From an uncultured Ectothiorhodospiraceae bacterium (lineage in GTDB: Bacteria > Pseudomonadota > Gammaproteobacteria > UBA9214), in contig CAMYJI010000046.1 in the NCBI GenBank assembly GCA_947258545.1, positions 2,844-36,307 of the forward strand: a stretch of DNA of 33,464 nucleotides, read 5' to 3'. The translations under genes and the position numbers were made by a program. Of the stretch, positions 7,680-15,360 are shown in pieces (position 1 is the stretch's first letter; each line of letters starts with the position of its first letter). The notes beneath the pieces were generated by a model that saw only the letters and a list, made by a program, of their open reading frames with translations, did no database searches and had not been told where the DNA came from.

Positions 7680-8774
7680 ATGGGAAACAAGACACCGCTC
7701 TATGATGAGCACGTGGCCGCGGGTGGCAAGCTGGTCGACTTCGCCGGCTGGGACATGCCGATCAATTACGGTTCCCAGGTGGAGGAGCACCACAACGTGC
7801 GTAAGGCCGCTGGCATGTTTGATGTATCACACATGACGGTGGTCGACCTGACCGGCGAGCGGGTGGGCGACTATCTGCGATATCTGCTGGCGAACAACGT
7901 GGACCGCCTGAAGGAAAGCGGCAAGGCGCTTTACAGCTGCATGCTGAACGAGTCCGGCGGGGTGATCGATGACCTGATCGTCTATTACCTGCAAGATGAT
8001 TATTACCGTATGGTGGTGAATGCGGGGACGCATGACAAGGACATGGCCTGGCTGGAGCAGCAGTCGGGCGCCTTTTCCGTCAAGGTACAGGAGCGCCCCG
8101 AGCTGGCAATGATCGCCATCCAGGGTCCCGAGGCCCGCGCGAAGGTGCTCGAGGTTCTGAGTGACAAGGCCCGTGCCGTGGCGGAACCGCTCAAGCCCTT
8201 CTTCGGCGCCTTTGCCGACGGTGACTGGTTTATCGCCCGCACCGGCTACACCGGGGAGGACGGTTTCGAGATCATCCTGCCTGCAGGGGATGCCCCTGCC
8301 TTCTGGCAGCAGCTGAAGGCCGCCGGTGTCATGCCGACGGGACTTGGCGCACGCGACACCTTGCGCCTCGAGGCCGGCATGAACCTGTACGGTTCGGATA
8401 TGGACGAAACGACAAGCCCGCTGGAGTCCGCACTGACATGGACCGTGGCCTGGGAGCCGCAGGACCGCGATTTTATCGGGCGCCAGGCGCTGGAACGACA
8501 GCGTGAGCAGGGCGCACGGCAAAAGCTGGTTGGCCTGCTGCTGGAGGACAAGGGTGTGTTGCGCAACCACCAGAAGGTCGTCGTCGAGAACAACACCGAA
8601 GGAGAGATCACCAGCGGCAGTTTTTCGCCAACGCTGCAACGCGCGATTGCCTTTGCACGGGTCCCCGGCGAGACTGGCGGGACCTGCAAGGTAGAGATCC
8701 GCGGCAGGCTGCTGTCGGCACGGGTGGTCAAGCCGCCGTTCGTGCGCAACGGCAAGGCGCAGATTGAACTATAG
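7680..8774 (+). CDS. gcvT: glycine cleavage system T protein (aminomethyltransferase)
   Basis: Transfers the methylene group from the aminomethyl-lipoyl arm of H-protein to tetrahydrofolate, releasing ammonia. It has 364 residues, like E. coli GcvT (364). The start [31 protein letters not shown] is the family N-terminus, followed by FDVSHM and YTGEDGFEI, both characteristic of the folate-binding GcvT domain, and a C-terminal beta-barrel domain with HxK-like [10 protein letters not shown]. It is the first gene of the glycine-riboswitch-controlled unit. Its TAG stop codon coincides with the first bases of a mini repeat (TAGCCCGCA) shared with the end of gcvPA. Confidence 0.97.
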   Translation: MGNKTPLYDEHVAAGGKLVDFAGWDMPINYGSQVEEHHNVRKAAGMFDVSHMTVVDLTGERVGDYLRYLLANNVDRLKESGKALYSCMLNESGGVIDDLIVYYLQDDYYRMVVNAGTHDKDMAWLEQQSGAFSVKVQERPELAMIAIQGPEARAKVLEVLSDKARAVAEPLKPFFGAFADGDWFIARTGYTGEDGFEIILPAGDAPAFWQQLKAAGVMPTGLGARDTLRLEAGMNLYGSDMDETTSPLESALTWTVAWEPQDRDFIGRQALERQREQGARQKLVGLLLEDKGVLRNHQKVVVENNTEGEITSGSFSPTLQRAIAFARVPGETGGTCKVEIRGRLLSARVVKPPFVRNGKAQIEL

Positions 8775-8805
8775 CCCGCATTGATCCCGGAGAGAAAAGC
8801 GGGCT
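8771..8805. repeat. mini copy of the TAGCCCGCA inverted-repeat element
   Basis: TAGCCCGCA (8772-8780) matches the left end of the larger element at 10681-10955. The bases 8783-8805 (starting GATCCCGG and ending GCGGGCT) match that element's right end 10931-10953 at 21 of 23 positions. The copy thus looks like an internally deleted version retaining only the two ends, and its termini can fold (AGCCCGC with GCGGGCT). It begins at the gcvT stop codon. Confidence 0.72.
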
Positions 8806-8853
8806 CGCCTGCATTTCAACCGATCGAACAACCAACTAACGAGCGAGGAAGTC

Positions 8854-9249
8854 ATGAGTAACATCCCTGTTGACCTCAAGTTTGTAAAAACCCATGAGTG
8901 GGCCAGGCTGAACGATGATGGTTCCGTCACCGTGGGGATTTCCGACAATGCACAGGAACAGCTGGGCGATATGGTCTTCGTCGAACTGCCGGAGGTCGGG
9001 CTGGAATTGACTGCCGCCGAGTCCTGTGCCGTGGTGGAATCGGTGAAGGCGGCCTCCGATGTCTATGCACCGATTGCAGGCGAGGTGGTCGAGGTGAACG
9101 AGGGATTGTCCGACAGTCCCGAGACCGTGAACCAGGACGCCTTCGGCACTGGCTGGATCTTCCGTATGCAGCCATCCAATGCCACGGACCTCGAGGAACT
9201 GATGGATGCCGAGGCCTACATGGCATTCCTGGCCTCCGAAGCCCACTGA
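8854..9249 (+). CDS. gcvH: glycine cleavage system H protein
   Basis: A 131-residue lipoyl carrier that shuttles the aminomethyl group between P, T and L proteins. The lipoylation lysine is K65 in the signature [16 protein letters not shown]. The preceding [13 protein letters not shown] and the [18 protein letters not shown] strand-turn block are conserved across the family. ATG 8854 is preceded by GAGCGAGGAAG, a good ribosome site. It lies between gcvT and gcvPA in the usual operon order. Confidence 0.97.
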   Translation: MSNIPVDLKFVKTHEWARLNDDGSVTVGISDNAQEQLGDMVFVELPEVGLELTAAESCAVVESVKAASDVYAPIAGEVVEVNEGLSDSPETVNQDAFGTGWIFRMQPSNATDLEELMDAEAYMAFLASEAH

Positions 9250-9283
9250 CAGCTTGTGGGCCTAATCTAAAGAATACAGAACA

Positions 9284-10684
9284 ATGCCTTTTATACCCCA
9301 TACGGATTCTGATATCCGCGAAATGCTCGCAGCCATCGGCGCAGGTGATATCGAAGACCTGTTTGATGAGATCCCGAAAAGCCTGCGCTTTGGCGAACTG
9401 TCCGGCGTACCGGACGGCATGACGGAACAGGAAATCAGCCGCCTCATGATGGAGCGCGCCGAGGCCGACGGGCGCCCCCTGTGTTTCATGGGTGCCGGGG
9501 CCTATGACCATCATATTCCGGCGGCTGTTTGGCAGATCACCACGCGTGGCGAGTTCTACAGTGCCTACACCCCGTACCAGGCGGAGGCCAGCCAGGGCAC
9601 GCTGCAGCTGATCTATGAGTTCCAGACCATGATGGCCGGACTGACCGCCATGGATGTCTCCAACGCTTCCCTGTACGACGGCGCCTCGGCGCTGGCCGAG
9701 GCAGTGCTGATGGCGGTGCGCGGCAATCGCAAATCCAGGTCACGCCGCATCCTGGTGCCGACCACGGTCCATCCGGCCTACCGCAAGACCACGCGCACCA
9801 TCGTCGACAACCAGGATATCGAACTGATCGAGGTGCCGTACTGCAGCGAAGGCGGCAACATCGTCCCGGACTCGCTCGGGCATTTCGAGGGCGATGACAT
9901 CACCGCGGTGGTGATCCAGCACCCCAACTTTTTCGGCATTCTGGAAGAGGTCGACGCGATCACCGACTGGGCGCACCGCCAGGGCGCACTGGTCATCGCG
10001 ATTGCCAACCCGACCTCGCTGGCGTTACTTAAGCCGCCGGGCAAGTGGGGTGAGCACGGCGCGGACATCGCCTGTGGCGAAGGCCAGCCACTGGGTGTAC
10101 CGCTCGCCGCGGGCGGGCCTTACTTCGGTTATATGTGCTGCAAGCAGGCTCTGGTCCGGCAGATGCCGGGGCGCATCGTCGGCCGTACCGTCGACCGCGA
10201 CGGCCGCGACGGCTATACATTGACCCTGCAGGCGCGCGAACAGCATATCCGCCGTTCCAAGGCGACCTCCAATATCTGTACCAACCAGGGCCTGCTGGTA
10301 ACGGCGGCAACCATCTATATGTCCCTGCTGGGCGCCGAAGGCCTGGCCCGGGTTGCGCGCGCCTGTCATGCCAGTACCCGGGTGCTGGTCGAGAAACTGA
10401 CAGAGAATGAGTACGTCGAGCCGCTGTTCAACCGGCCCTGTTTCCACGAAACGGCACTGCGTTTCTCTCTGCCGCTGGCCGACGTGATGCGGCCCCTGTA
10501 CGCACATAACCTGTTGCCGGGCTACGACCTGTCGAAGGATTACCCGGAGCTTGGTAATGCCCTGCTGGTCTGCGCCACCGAGACCCGCACCGCGGCCGAC
10601 ATCGACTTGTACGCAGACCATCTGAACCGAGTGATCAGTGCCCAGACCGTGGCGGGCTGTCCGGTCAAGCCGAAGATGGCCTAG
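9284..10684 (+). CDS. gcvPA: glycine dehydrogenase (decarboxylating) subunit 1
   Basis: N-terminal half of the split P-protein; with GcvPB it forms the PLP-dependent alpha2-beta2 glycine decarboxylase. It has 466 residues. The N-terminus [19 protein letters not shown] is the classic subunit-1 start, followed by [30 protein letters not shown], and [21 protein letters not shown] near the middle. [16 protein letters not shown] is present near residues 324-339. The catalytic PLP lysine is not expected here; it is in GcvPB. The TAG stop codon is the beginning of the left terminal repeat of the element that follows. Confidence 0.97.
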   Translation: MPFIPHTDSDIREMLAAIGAGDIEDLFDEIPKSLRFGELSGVPDGMTEQEISRLMMERAEADGRPLCFMGAGAYDHHIPAAVWQITTRGEFYSAYTPYQAEASQGTLQLIYEFQTMMAGLTAMDVSNASLYDGASALAEAVLMAVRGNRKSRSRRILVPTTVHPAYRKTTRTIVDNQDIELIEVPYCSEGGNIVPDSLGHFEGDDITAVVIQHPNFFGILEEVDAITDWAHRQGALVIAIANPTSLALLKPPGKWGEHGADIACGEGQPLGVPLAAGGPYFGYMCCKQALVRQMPGRIVGRTVDRDGRDGYTLTLQAREQHIRRSKATSNICTNQGLLVTAATIYMSLLGAEGLARVARACHASTRVLVEKLTENEYVEPLFNRPCFHETALRFSLPLADVMRPLYAHNLLPGYDLSKDYPELGNALLVCATETRTAADIDLYADHLNRVISAQTVAGCPVKPKMA

Positions 10685-10955
10685 CCCGCATTTCTCACCG
10701 GGCGGCGGTAGATTCACATAAGGTTATGAGGTGATGAACAGAGTACAGATCAGAAAAAAAGACAATGTGTTATCGGCATTGCCCGTGCCCGGACTTGCGA
10801 TGTACAGGGCAAGGCTGCGAAGAGGCCTTGTACATCAAGTACCGCGGGAGGCAGGACGACATACAGGGAAGTATAAGTGTCGCGAGAGGGCAGGAGCCCG
10901 AAGCGACCGCCAGGAGCGACCAGCATCCGGGATCCCGGTGAGAAATGCGGGCTAG
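10681..10955. mobile_element. 275-bp non-coding element with 22-bp perfect terminal inverted repeats
   Basis: The left end 10681-10702 (CTAGCCCGCATTTCTCACC...) is the exact reverse complement of 10934-10955 over 22 bases. The interior has no credible gene but is highly structured: a 12-bp stem flanked by GATGTACA/TGTACATC (10799-10836) and a 12-bp palindrome CCGGGATCCCGG (10927-10938). The terminal repeats are bounded by TA on both sides, which would fit a TA-target MITE, although the bases are symmetric and cannot prove a duplication. It separates gcvPA from tpx and supplies the gcvPA stop codon. A mini copy lies after gcvT. Confidence 0.8.
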
Positions 10956-10998
10956 GCAATGTATATTTAAGATCAACCAGACGAGGGGAGAGTAAATC

Positions 10999-11496
10999 AT
11001 GGCAACAGTTACCCTGCATGGCAATGCGGCACAGACCAATGGAGAGCTGCCGGCGGTTGGCGGTGCGGCGCCGGACTTTCGGCTGGTGGACGGCGAGTTG
11101 AATGACATCAGCCTGGCCGACTACGGCGGCAAGAAAAAGCTGCTCAATATCGTGCCCAGCCTGGATACCCCGACCTGTGCCATATCAACGAAGAAATTCA
11201 ACGACCATGCAAAGAGCCGCGATGACGTGGTGGTGCTGGTGGTCTCCGCGGACCTGCCCTTTGCCCAGGGGCGCTTTTGCAGCGCGGAAGGTATAGACAA
11301 CGTGGTGCCGCTTTCCATGATGCGCAGCCGCAATTTCGCCAAGGACTATGGCGTGCTGATCACGGACGGACCGCTGGCCGGTATCACCGCGCGCGCAGTC
11401 GTGGTGCTCGATGGAAACAACCAGGTCGTCTATACCCAGCTGGTACCGGAGATCGCCGATGAACCGGACTACGAGGCGGCACTGGCGGTACTGTAA
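10999..11496 (+). CDS. tpx: thiol peroxidase (Tpx)
   Basis: A 165-residue atypical 2-Cys peroxiredoxin that reduces hydroperoxides using thioredoxin. The peroxidatic cysteine is C60 in [11 protein letters not shown], and the resolving cysteine is C94 in [10 protein letters not shown], with spacing identical to E. coli Tpx (C61/C95). The C-terminal [10 protein letters not shown] block is typical. A GAGGGGAGAG run lies upstream of ATG 10999. It is unusually placed between gcvPA and gcvPB, flanked by the 275-bp element on one side and a dispersed CCCTCACCC-type repeat on the other. It may have its own promoter. Confidence 0.96.
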   Translation: MATVTLHGNAAQTNGELPAVGGAAPDFRLVDGELNDISLADYGGKKKLLNIVPSLDTPTCAISTKKFNDHAKSRDDVVVLVVSADLPFAQGRFCSAEGIDNVVPLSMMRSRNFAKDYGVLITDGPLAGITARAVVVLDGNNQVVYTQLVPEIADEPDYEAALAVL

Positions 11497-11535
11497 TCGG
11501 TTACAACACAATTCTGGAAAAGGGCATCCCTTTTT

Positions 11536-11600
11536 CCCTCACCCTAACCCTCTCCCGGAGGGAGAAGGGGCTTTTGCGATACCCTCCGCAGGGAGAAGGG
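11536..11600. repeat. dispersed CCCTCACCCTAACCC / GGGAGAAGGG repeat
   Basis: Between tpx and gcvPB, CCCTCACCCTAACCCTCTCC is followed by GGAGGGAGAAGGGG, which folds back on CCCTCTCCC, and then by a second partial unit ACCCTCCGCAGGGAGAAGGG (11581-11600). Strings of this form are among the commonest dispersed non-coding repeats in bacterial genomes. It could act as a weak hairpin after tpx. Confidence 0.7.
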
Positions 11601-11649
11601 TAATCATGTGCACTGTGTGCACCATCTGGAAACGAAAGGTTTACGAGCA

Positions 11650-13104
11650 ATGCTGATATTCGAACAATCCCGTCACGGCAGGCGCGCCCAGGCCCAGGCC
11701 CCGGAACACGCTGACGAAGCAACCGATATCCCGGAAAAACTGCTGCGTGCGGAGCCACCGCTGCTGCCCGAGGTGTCGGAGATGCAGGCGGTGCGTCACT
11801 ACACCCGGTTATCGCAGAAAAATTTCTCCATCGACACCCAGTTCTACCCGCTGGGTTCCTGCACCATGAAATACAATCCGCGCGGCTGTAATACGCTGGC
11901 CATGCTGCCGGGTTTCCTGGCGCGCCATCCCTGCGCGCCGGAGGCGATGGGGCAGGGATTTCTCGCCTGCATGTACGAGTTGCAGGAGATGCTCAAGGAA
12001 GTGACCGGCATGCCCGCGGTCTCGCTGACACCGGCGGCCGGTGCCCAGGGCGAGTTCACCGGGGTTGCGATGATCCGCGCCTATCACGATGCGCGCGGTG
12101 ATACCGAGCGTTCGGAGATCCTGGTGCCGGATGCCGCGCACGGGACCAACCCGGCCACGGCCACCATGTGCGGCTACAAGGTGCACGAGATCCCCACCGA
12201 CAAGCAGGGCGATGTCGATCTGGCCGCGCTCAAGCAAGCGGTCGGGCCCAAAACGGCCGGCATCATGCTGACCAATCCCTCCACCCTGGGGGTGTTTGAG
12301 CGCAGGATCGAGGAGATCGCCGCCGTAATCCACGAGGCCGGCGGCCTGCTCTATTACGACGGTGCCAATCTCAATGCCATCCTCGGCAAGGTGCGCCCTG
12401 GTGACATGGGCTTTGACGTGATTCACATGAACCTGCACAAGACCTTTTCCACGCCGCATGGCGGCGGCGGTCCGGGTGCCGGACCCGTGGGTGTCAGCAA
12501 GCGCCTGGAGCCGTTTCTGCCGGTGCCGATCGTCGGTTTTGACGGTGACGAGTATTACTGGATCACCGAAGACGTGCGCCCGCAGAGTATCGGTCGCCTG
12601 TCGGCCTTCATGGGAAATGCCGGGGTGCTGATGCGCGCCTATATCTATGCGCGCATGCTGGGGCGTGAAGGCATGCACCGCGTGGCGGATTTCGCCACCC
12701 TGAATGCCAACTACCTGATGGCCAGGCTGGCTAAAGCGGGTTTTGACCTGGCGTTCCCGGAGCGCCGCGCCACCCATGAATTCATCGTGACGCTCAAGCG
12801 TCAGCACAAGGAACTGGGCATCACCGCCATGGACTTCGCCAAACGCCTGCTGGATTACAACATGCATGCGCCGACGACCTACTTTCCCCTGCTAGTGCCC
12901 GAGTGCCTGCTGATCGAGCCGACCGAGACCGAGGGTAAGGAAGACCTGGACGCCTTCGTGGAAGCCATGGTGCAGATCCAGAAGGAGGCGGAGACCAGCC
13001 CCGAGCTGCTCAAGGAGGCACCGCATACCCAACCGGTGCGCCGGCTGGACGAGGTGCGTGCCGCGAAACAGCTGGACCTGGCCTGGTCGGGTACGGTCGC
13101 CTAG
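11650..13104 (+). CDS. gcvPB: glycine dehydrogenase (decarboxylating) subunit 2
   Basis: C-terminal, PLP-binding half of glycine decarboxylase. From ATG 11650 it has 484 residues; the open frame extends to 11608, but [13 protein letters not shown] is the conserved subunit-2 N-terminus. The PLP lysine is K264 in [18 protein letters not shown]. Other signatures are [12 protein letters not shown] (about 66-77), [12 protein letters not shown] (127-138) and [10 protein letters not shown] (160-169). It is separated from gcvPA by the 275-bp element, tpx and a second repeat, so the stoichiometric PA/PB pair is interrupted. Whether it is still co-transcribed from the riboswitch leader is uncertain. 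Confidence 0.97.
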   Translation: MLIFEQSRHGRRAQAQAPEHADEATDIPEKLLRAEPPLLPEVSEMQAVRHYTRLSQKNFSIDTQFYPLGSCTMKYNPRGCNTLAMLPGFLARHPCAPEAMGQGFLACMYELQEMLKEVTGMPAVSLTPAAGAQGEFTGVAMIRAYHDARGDTERSEILVPDAAHGTNPATATMCGYKVHEIPTDKQGDVDLAALKQAVGPKTAGIMLTNPSTLGVFERRIEEIAAVIHEAGGLLYYDGANLNAILGKVRPGDMGFDVIHMNLHKTFSTPHGGGGPGAGPVGVSKRLEPFLPVPIVGFDGDEYYWITEDVRPQSIGRLSAFMGNAGVLMRAYIYARMLGREGMHRVADFATLNANYLMARLAKAGFDLAFPERRATHEFIVTLKRQHKELGITAMDFAKRLLDYNMHAPTTYFPLLVPECLLIEPTETEGKEDLDAFVEAMVQIQKEAETSPELLKEAPHTQPVRRLDEVRAAKQLDLAWSGTVA

Positions 13105-13159
13105 GGCTGATGCGGCTCGCCAGCGGTCCATTTGACAGGCCTGGCGACGTTCACGGTTT

Positions 13160-13531
13160 ATGGCAAACGAGCCCGGCAACACCGGTGTGAAGCGCCTGCT
13201 CAGGGCGGCCGGCTATTCCTGGCAGGGTCTGACTGCCGCCTTCCGCAACGAAGCGGCCTTTCGTCAGGAGGTCGCGTTCACTTTAATCCTGATACCGCTG
13301 GCCTTGTGGCTGGGCGATGGCGGCAGCGAACGTGCGCTGCTGGTCATGGCCTGGATACTGGTGCTGGTGGTCGAATTGCTCAACTCGGCGATCGAGGCGG
13401 TGGTCGACCGCTTCGGTGAAGAGCGCCATGAACTGGCGGGGCGCGCCAAGGACATCGGCTCGGCGGCCGTCCTCATCGCACTGGTCAATGCCGGTCTGGT
13501 CTGGCTGCTGGTGCTGGTAGACTGGACATGA
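13160..13531 (+). CDS. dgkA: diacylglycerol kinase
   Basis: Small integral-membrane kinase that phosphorylates diacylglycerol to phosphatidate, recycling lipid from envelope polymer synthesis. It has 123 residues, like E. coli DgkA (122). Three hydrophobic segments are visible at about 36-51, 58-76 and 101-120. The catalytic signature VELLNSAIEAVVDR supplies E72, N75 and E79 equivalents, and NEAAFRQE near the first helix is also conserved. It follows gcvPB by 55 bp. Confidence 0.96.
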   Translation: MANEPGNTGVKRLLRAAGYSWQGLTAAFRNEAAFRQEVAFTLILIPLALWLGDGGSERALLVMAWILVLVVELLNSAIEAVVDRFGEERHELAGRAKDIGSAAVLIALVNAGLVWLLVLVDWT

Positions 13532-13548
13532 GCACCGGGCAGCCGCTG

Positions 13549-13571
13549 CACGGGCAGTGCGCCTGCCCGTG
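13549..13571 (+). other. stem-loop after dgkA
   Basis: CACGGGCAG (13549-13557) pairs perfectly with CTGCCCGTG (13563-13571) around a 5-base loop. No U-tract follows, so it may be a Rho-assisted terminator or a 3'-end protector between dgkA and the kinase gene. Confidence 0.5.
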
Positions 13572-13608
13572 GTCTATAACATCAAGAATACGCTAGGGGG
13601 TAATCACT

Positions 13609-14544
13609 ATGACAGCTCTGATCTGTGGGTCCTTCGCCTTTGACACCATCATGGTGTTCAAGGACAGGTTCAAAAACCACATCCTGCCCGACCAGGTGCA
13701 TATCCTGAACGTGGCCTTTCATGTGCCGGAGATGCGCCGTGAGTTCGGTGGTTGCGCCGGGAATATCGCCTACAACCTCAAGTTGCTCGGGGGTGAGCCC
13801 CTGCCGATGGGGGCGGTGGGTTCCGACTTCGCACCTTATGCCGAGTGGATGGATTACAACGGTATCGACCGACGCCATGTCACCGAGCTGAGCGAGAGTT
13901 ATACCGCCCAGGCCTTCATCACCACCGACATGGACGACAACCAGATAACCGCATTTCATCCCGGTGCCATGGACGGTTCACATTTCAACAGCGTTGCAGA
14001 CGCCAGCGGCGTTACCCTGGGCATGGTGTCACCCGATGGCCGGCAAGGGATGCTTGATCACGCTGAGCAGTTTGTCGAGGCCGGTATCCCCTTTGTGTTC
14101 GACCCGGGACAGGGTCTGCCGTTGTTCGGCGGGGAGGAACTCATGGGCTTCATCGAAAAGGCCACCTGGGTGTGCGTCAATGACTATGAGTCACAGCTGC
14201 TGCAGGAGCGTACCGGCCTGTCACCGCATGAAATCTCGGAACATGTTGAGGCACTCATCGTAACCCGGGGCGGCAAGGGCTCGTATATCTATACGGAGAG
14301 CGAACGGATCGATATCCCGCCCGCCAGGGTGGGTGAACTGGTTGACCCGACCGGTTGCGGTGATGCCTACCGCGGCGGGCTGTTGTACGGCATGATGAAT
14401 AACCTCGGCTGGGAAACCACCGGCCGGGTTGCGGCGCTCATGGGGGCGATCAAGATCGAACATCACGGTACCCAGAATCACAGTTTTGATGCGGACGAGT
14501 TCAGGCTGCGTTACCGGGACAGCTTCGGGTCGGACCTGATGTGA
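13609..14544 (+). CDS. PfkB-family carbohydrate/nucleoside kinase
   Basis: A 311-residue ribokinase-like kinase. The second PfkB signature, DPTGCGDAYRGGLLYG (about 246-261), contains the catalytic base D252 and the anion-hole glycines. The first signature region is GGCAGNIAYNLKLLGGEP (47-64). LIVTRGGKGSYIY (216-228) is the usual ATP-site strand-turn. The N-terminal lid and GGxAGN pattern resemble bacterial adenosine-kinase-like members, but the substrate cannot be read from sequence. A clear GGGGG ribosome site precedes ATG 13609. Its neighbours give no pathway clue. Confidence 0.88.
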   Translation: MTALICGSFAFDTIMVFKDRFKNHILPDQVHILNVAFHVPEMRREFGGCAGNIAYNLKLLGGEPLPMGAVGSDFAPYAEWMDYNGIDRRHVTELSESYTAQAFITTDMDDNQITAFHPGAMDGSHFNSVADASGVTLGMVSPDGRQGMLDHAEQFVEAGIPFVFDPGQGLPLFGGEELMGFIEKATWVCVNDYESQLLQERTGLSPHEISEHVEALIVTRGGKGSYIYTESERIDIPPARVGELVDPTGCGDAYRGGLLYGMMNNLGWETTGRVAALMGAIKIEHHGTQNHSFDADEFRLRYRDSFGSDLM

Positions 14545-14547
14545 GCA

Positions 14548-14568
14548 CGCTGCCCGCAACGGGCAGCG
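14548..14568 (+). other. stem-loop after the PfkB kinase gene
   Basis: CGCTGCCCG (14548-14556) pairs with CGGGCAGCG (14560-14568) around a 3-base loop CAA, 4 bases after the stop codon. It is strong but lacks a U-tract, so it is a likely transcript 3'-end structure rather than a proven intrinsic terminator. Confidence 0.55.
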
Positions 14569-14646
14569 GTGGCCACAAGCGCGGGCGACACCTTGCAGGA
14601 ACCTGCCCGGTCCATGGGCTACACTCTAGGAAAGCTCTGATCAATT

Positions 14647-14807
14647 CGTCATTGCGAGGACCGCGAGGCCGCAGGCCGTGGCGGGACGAAGCAATCCGCC
14701 GCAGGCGTCCCGAGCGCAGCGAAGGGATCTCTATTTCGCTGGCCGTTCCCGGCATCCATGCCTCCCGCGGCACTTGTTCATCCATGTACATCGCGCTCGC
14801 CATGACG
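14647..14807. repeat. dispersed repeat with CGTCATTGCGAG ends (MITE-like)
   Basis: The left end CGTCATTGCGAGGACCGCG is an imperfect reverse complement of the right end CGCGCTCGCCATGACG. The interior holds the widely seen string GGGACGAAGCAATCC. Elements bearing CGTCATTGCGAGG and GAAGCAATC are abundant in many proteobacterial genomes. The ~160-bp element occupies most of the gap between the kinase and the orphan gene; no transposase is present. Confidence 0.7.
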
Positions 14808-14839
14808 TGATGCATTAATAAATCAGAGGTTCCCTAGGC

Positions 14840-15295
14840 ATGCCCACGAAAATCCTCATTAGCGTAGCTGATACAGTCTCTGGAAATGCGCAACCGGTGA
14901 CCTTGTTGTCGCAGGTACTGGTGTTTGCTGCCCTGGCCCTGCTGGTTGCCGGCAGGGCAGGGGGGGATGAGGTCGAAAAGGCGCTATTCCTGGTTATGGA
15001 AGAGGATCGGGTGGTCGCCAGCAATGCCCAGACCGGGCAGTTCTTTGACCTGGATCTGCAAGCCAAGGAGGAGGTCCTGGAACGGATCGTCGCCAGTGGT
15101 GTGGCCGTGGTGGTGACCAATCAGCGCTTCGTCGGCATCGGAGCCTTCTCGGGCGGCTGGCGCAGCCTGCGCAGGATGGCAGGCGAGAAATTCAAGAGTG
15201 CCGAGGCCCAGGACTATGCGGCCCTGGTCGTCACCTCGAACCGCATCATCAGTTTCAGCGGGCGTAACGGAAGCTGGTCGCATACAACGCGGTGA
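14840..15295 (+). CDS. hypothetical membrane-anchored protein
   Basis: A 151-residue protein of unrecognised family. ATG 14840 is preceded by GAGG. A hydrophobic segment at about 21-38 (TLLSQVLVFAALALLVAG) is either an uncleaved signal or a membrane anchor. The remainder is soluble-looking and contains alternating strands such as VAVVVTNQRFVGIG and AALVVTSNRIISFSGRNGSW, which suggest a small beta-rich, possibly PH-like, domain. It lies 65 bp upstream of putA on the same strand and may be co-transcribed with it. No catalytic motif is visible. Confidence 0.7.
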   Translation: MPTKILISVADTVSGNAQPVTLLSQVLVFAALALLVAGRAGGDEVEKALFLVMEEDRVVASNAQTGQFFDLDLQAKEEVLERIVASGVAVVVTNQRFVGIGAFSGGWRSLRRMAGEKFKSAEAQDYAALVVTSNRIISFSGRNGSWSHTTR

Positions 15296-15360
15296 ATGCC
15301 GTCCTGATTGCGCGCCGCCCCGATGCCTGACCACTGATCCCCCTGTCACGGTGGCGTTTT

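Noticed and set aside
10731..10955. 74-codon open frame inside the 275-bp element
   Set aside because: Reads through the terminal inverted repeat, has low-complexity basic composition and no homology signal; the element is treated as non-coding.
11809..12867. 352-codon open frame antisense to gcvPB
   Set aside because: Shadow of the conserved GcvPB reading frame.
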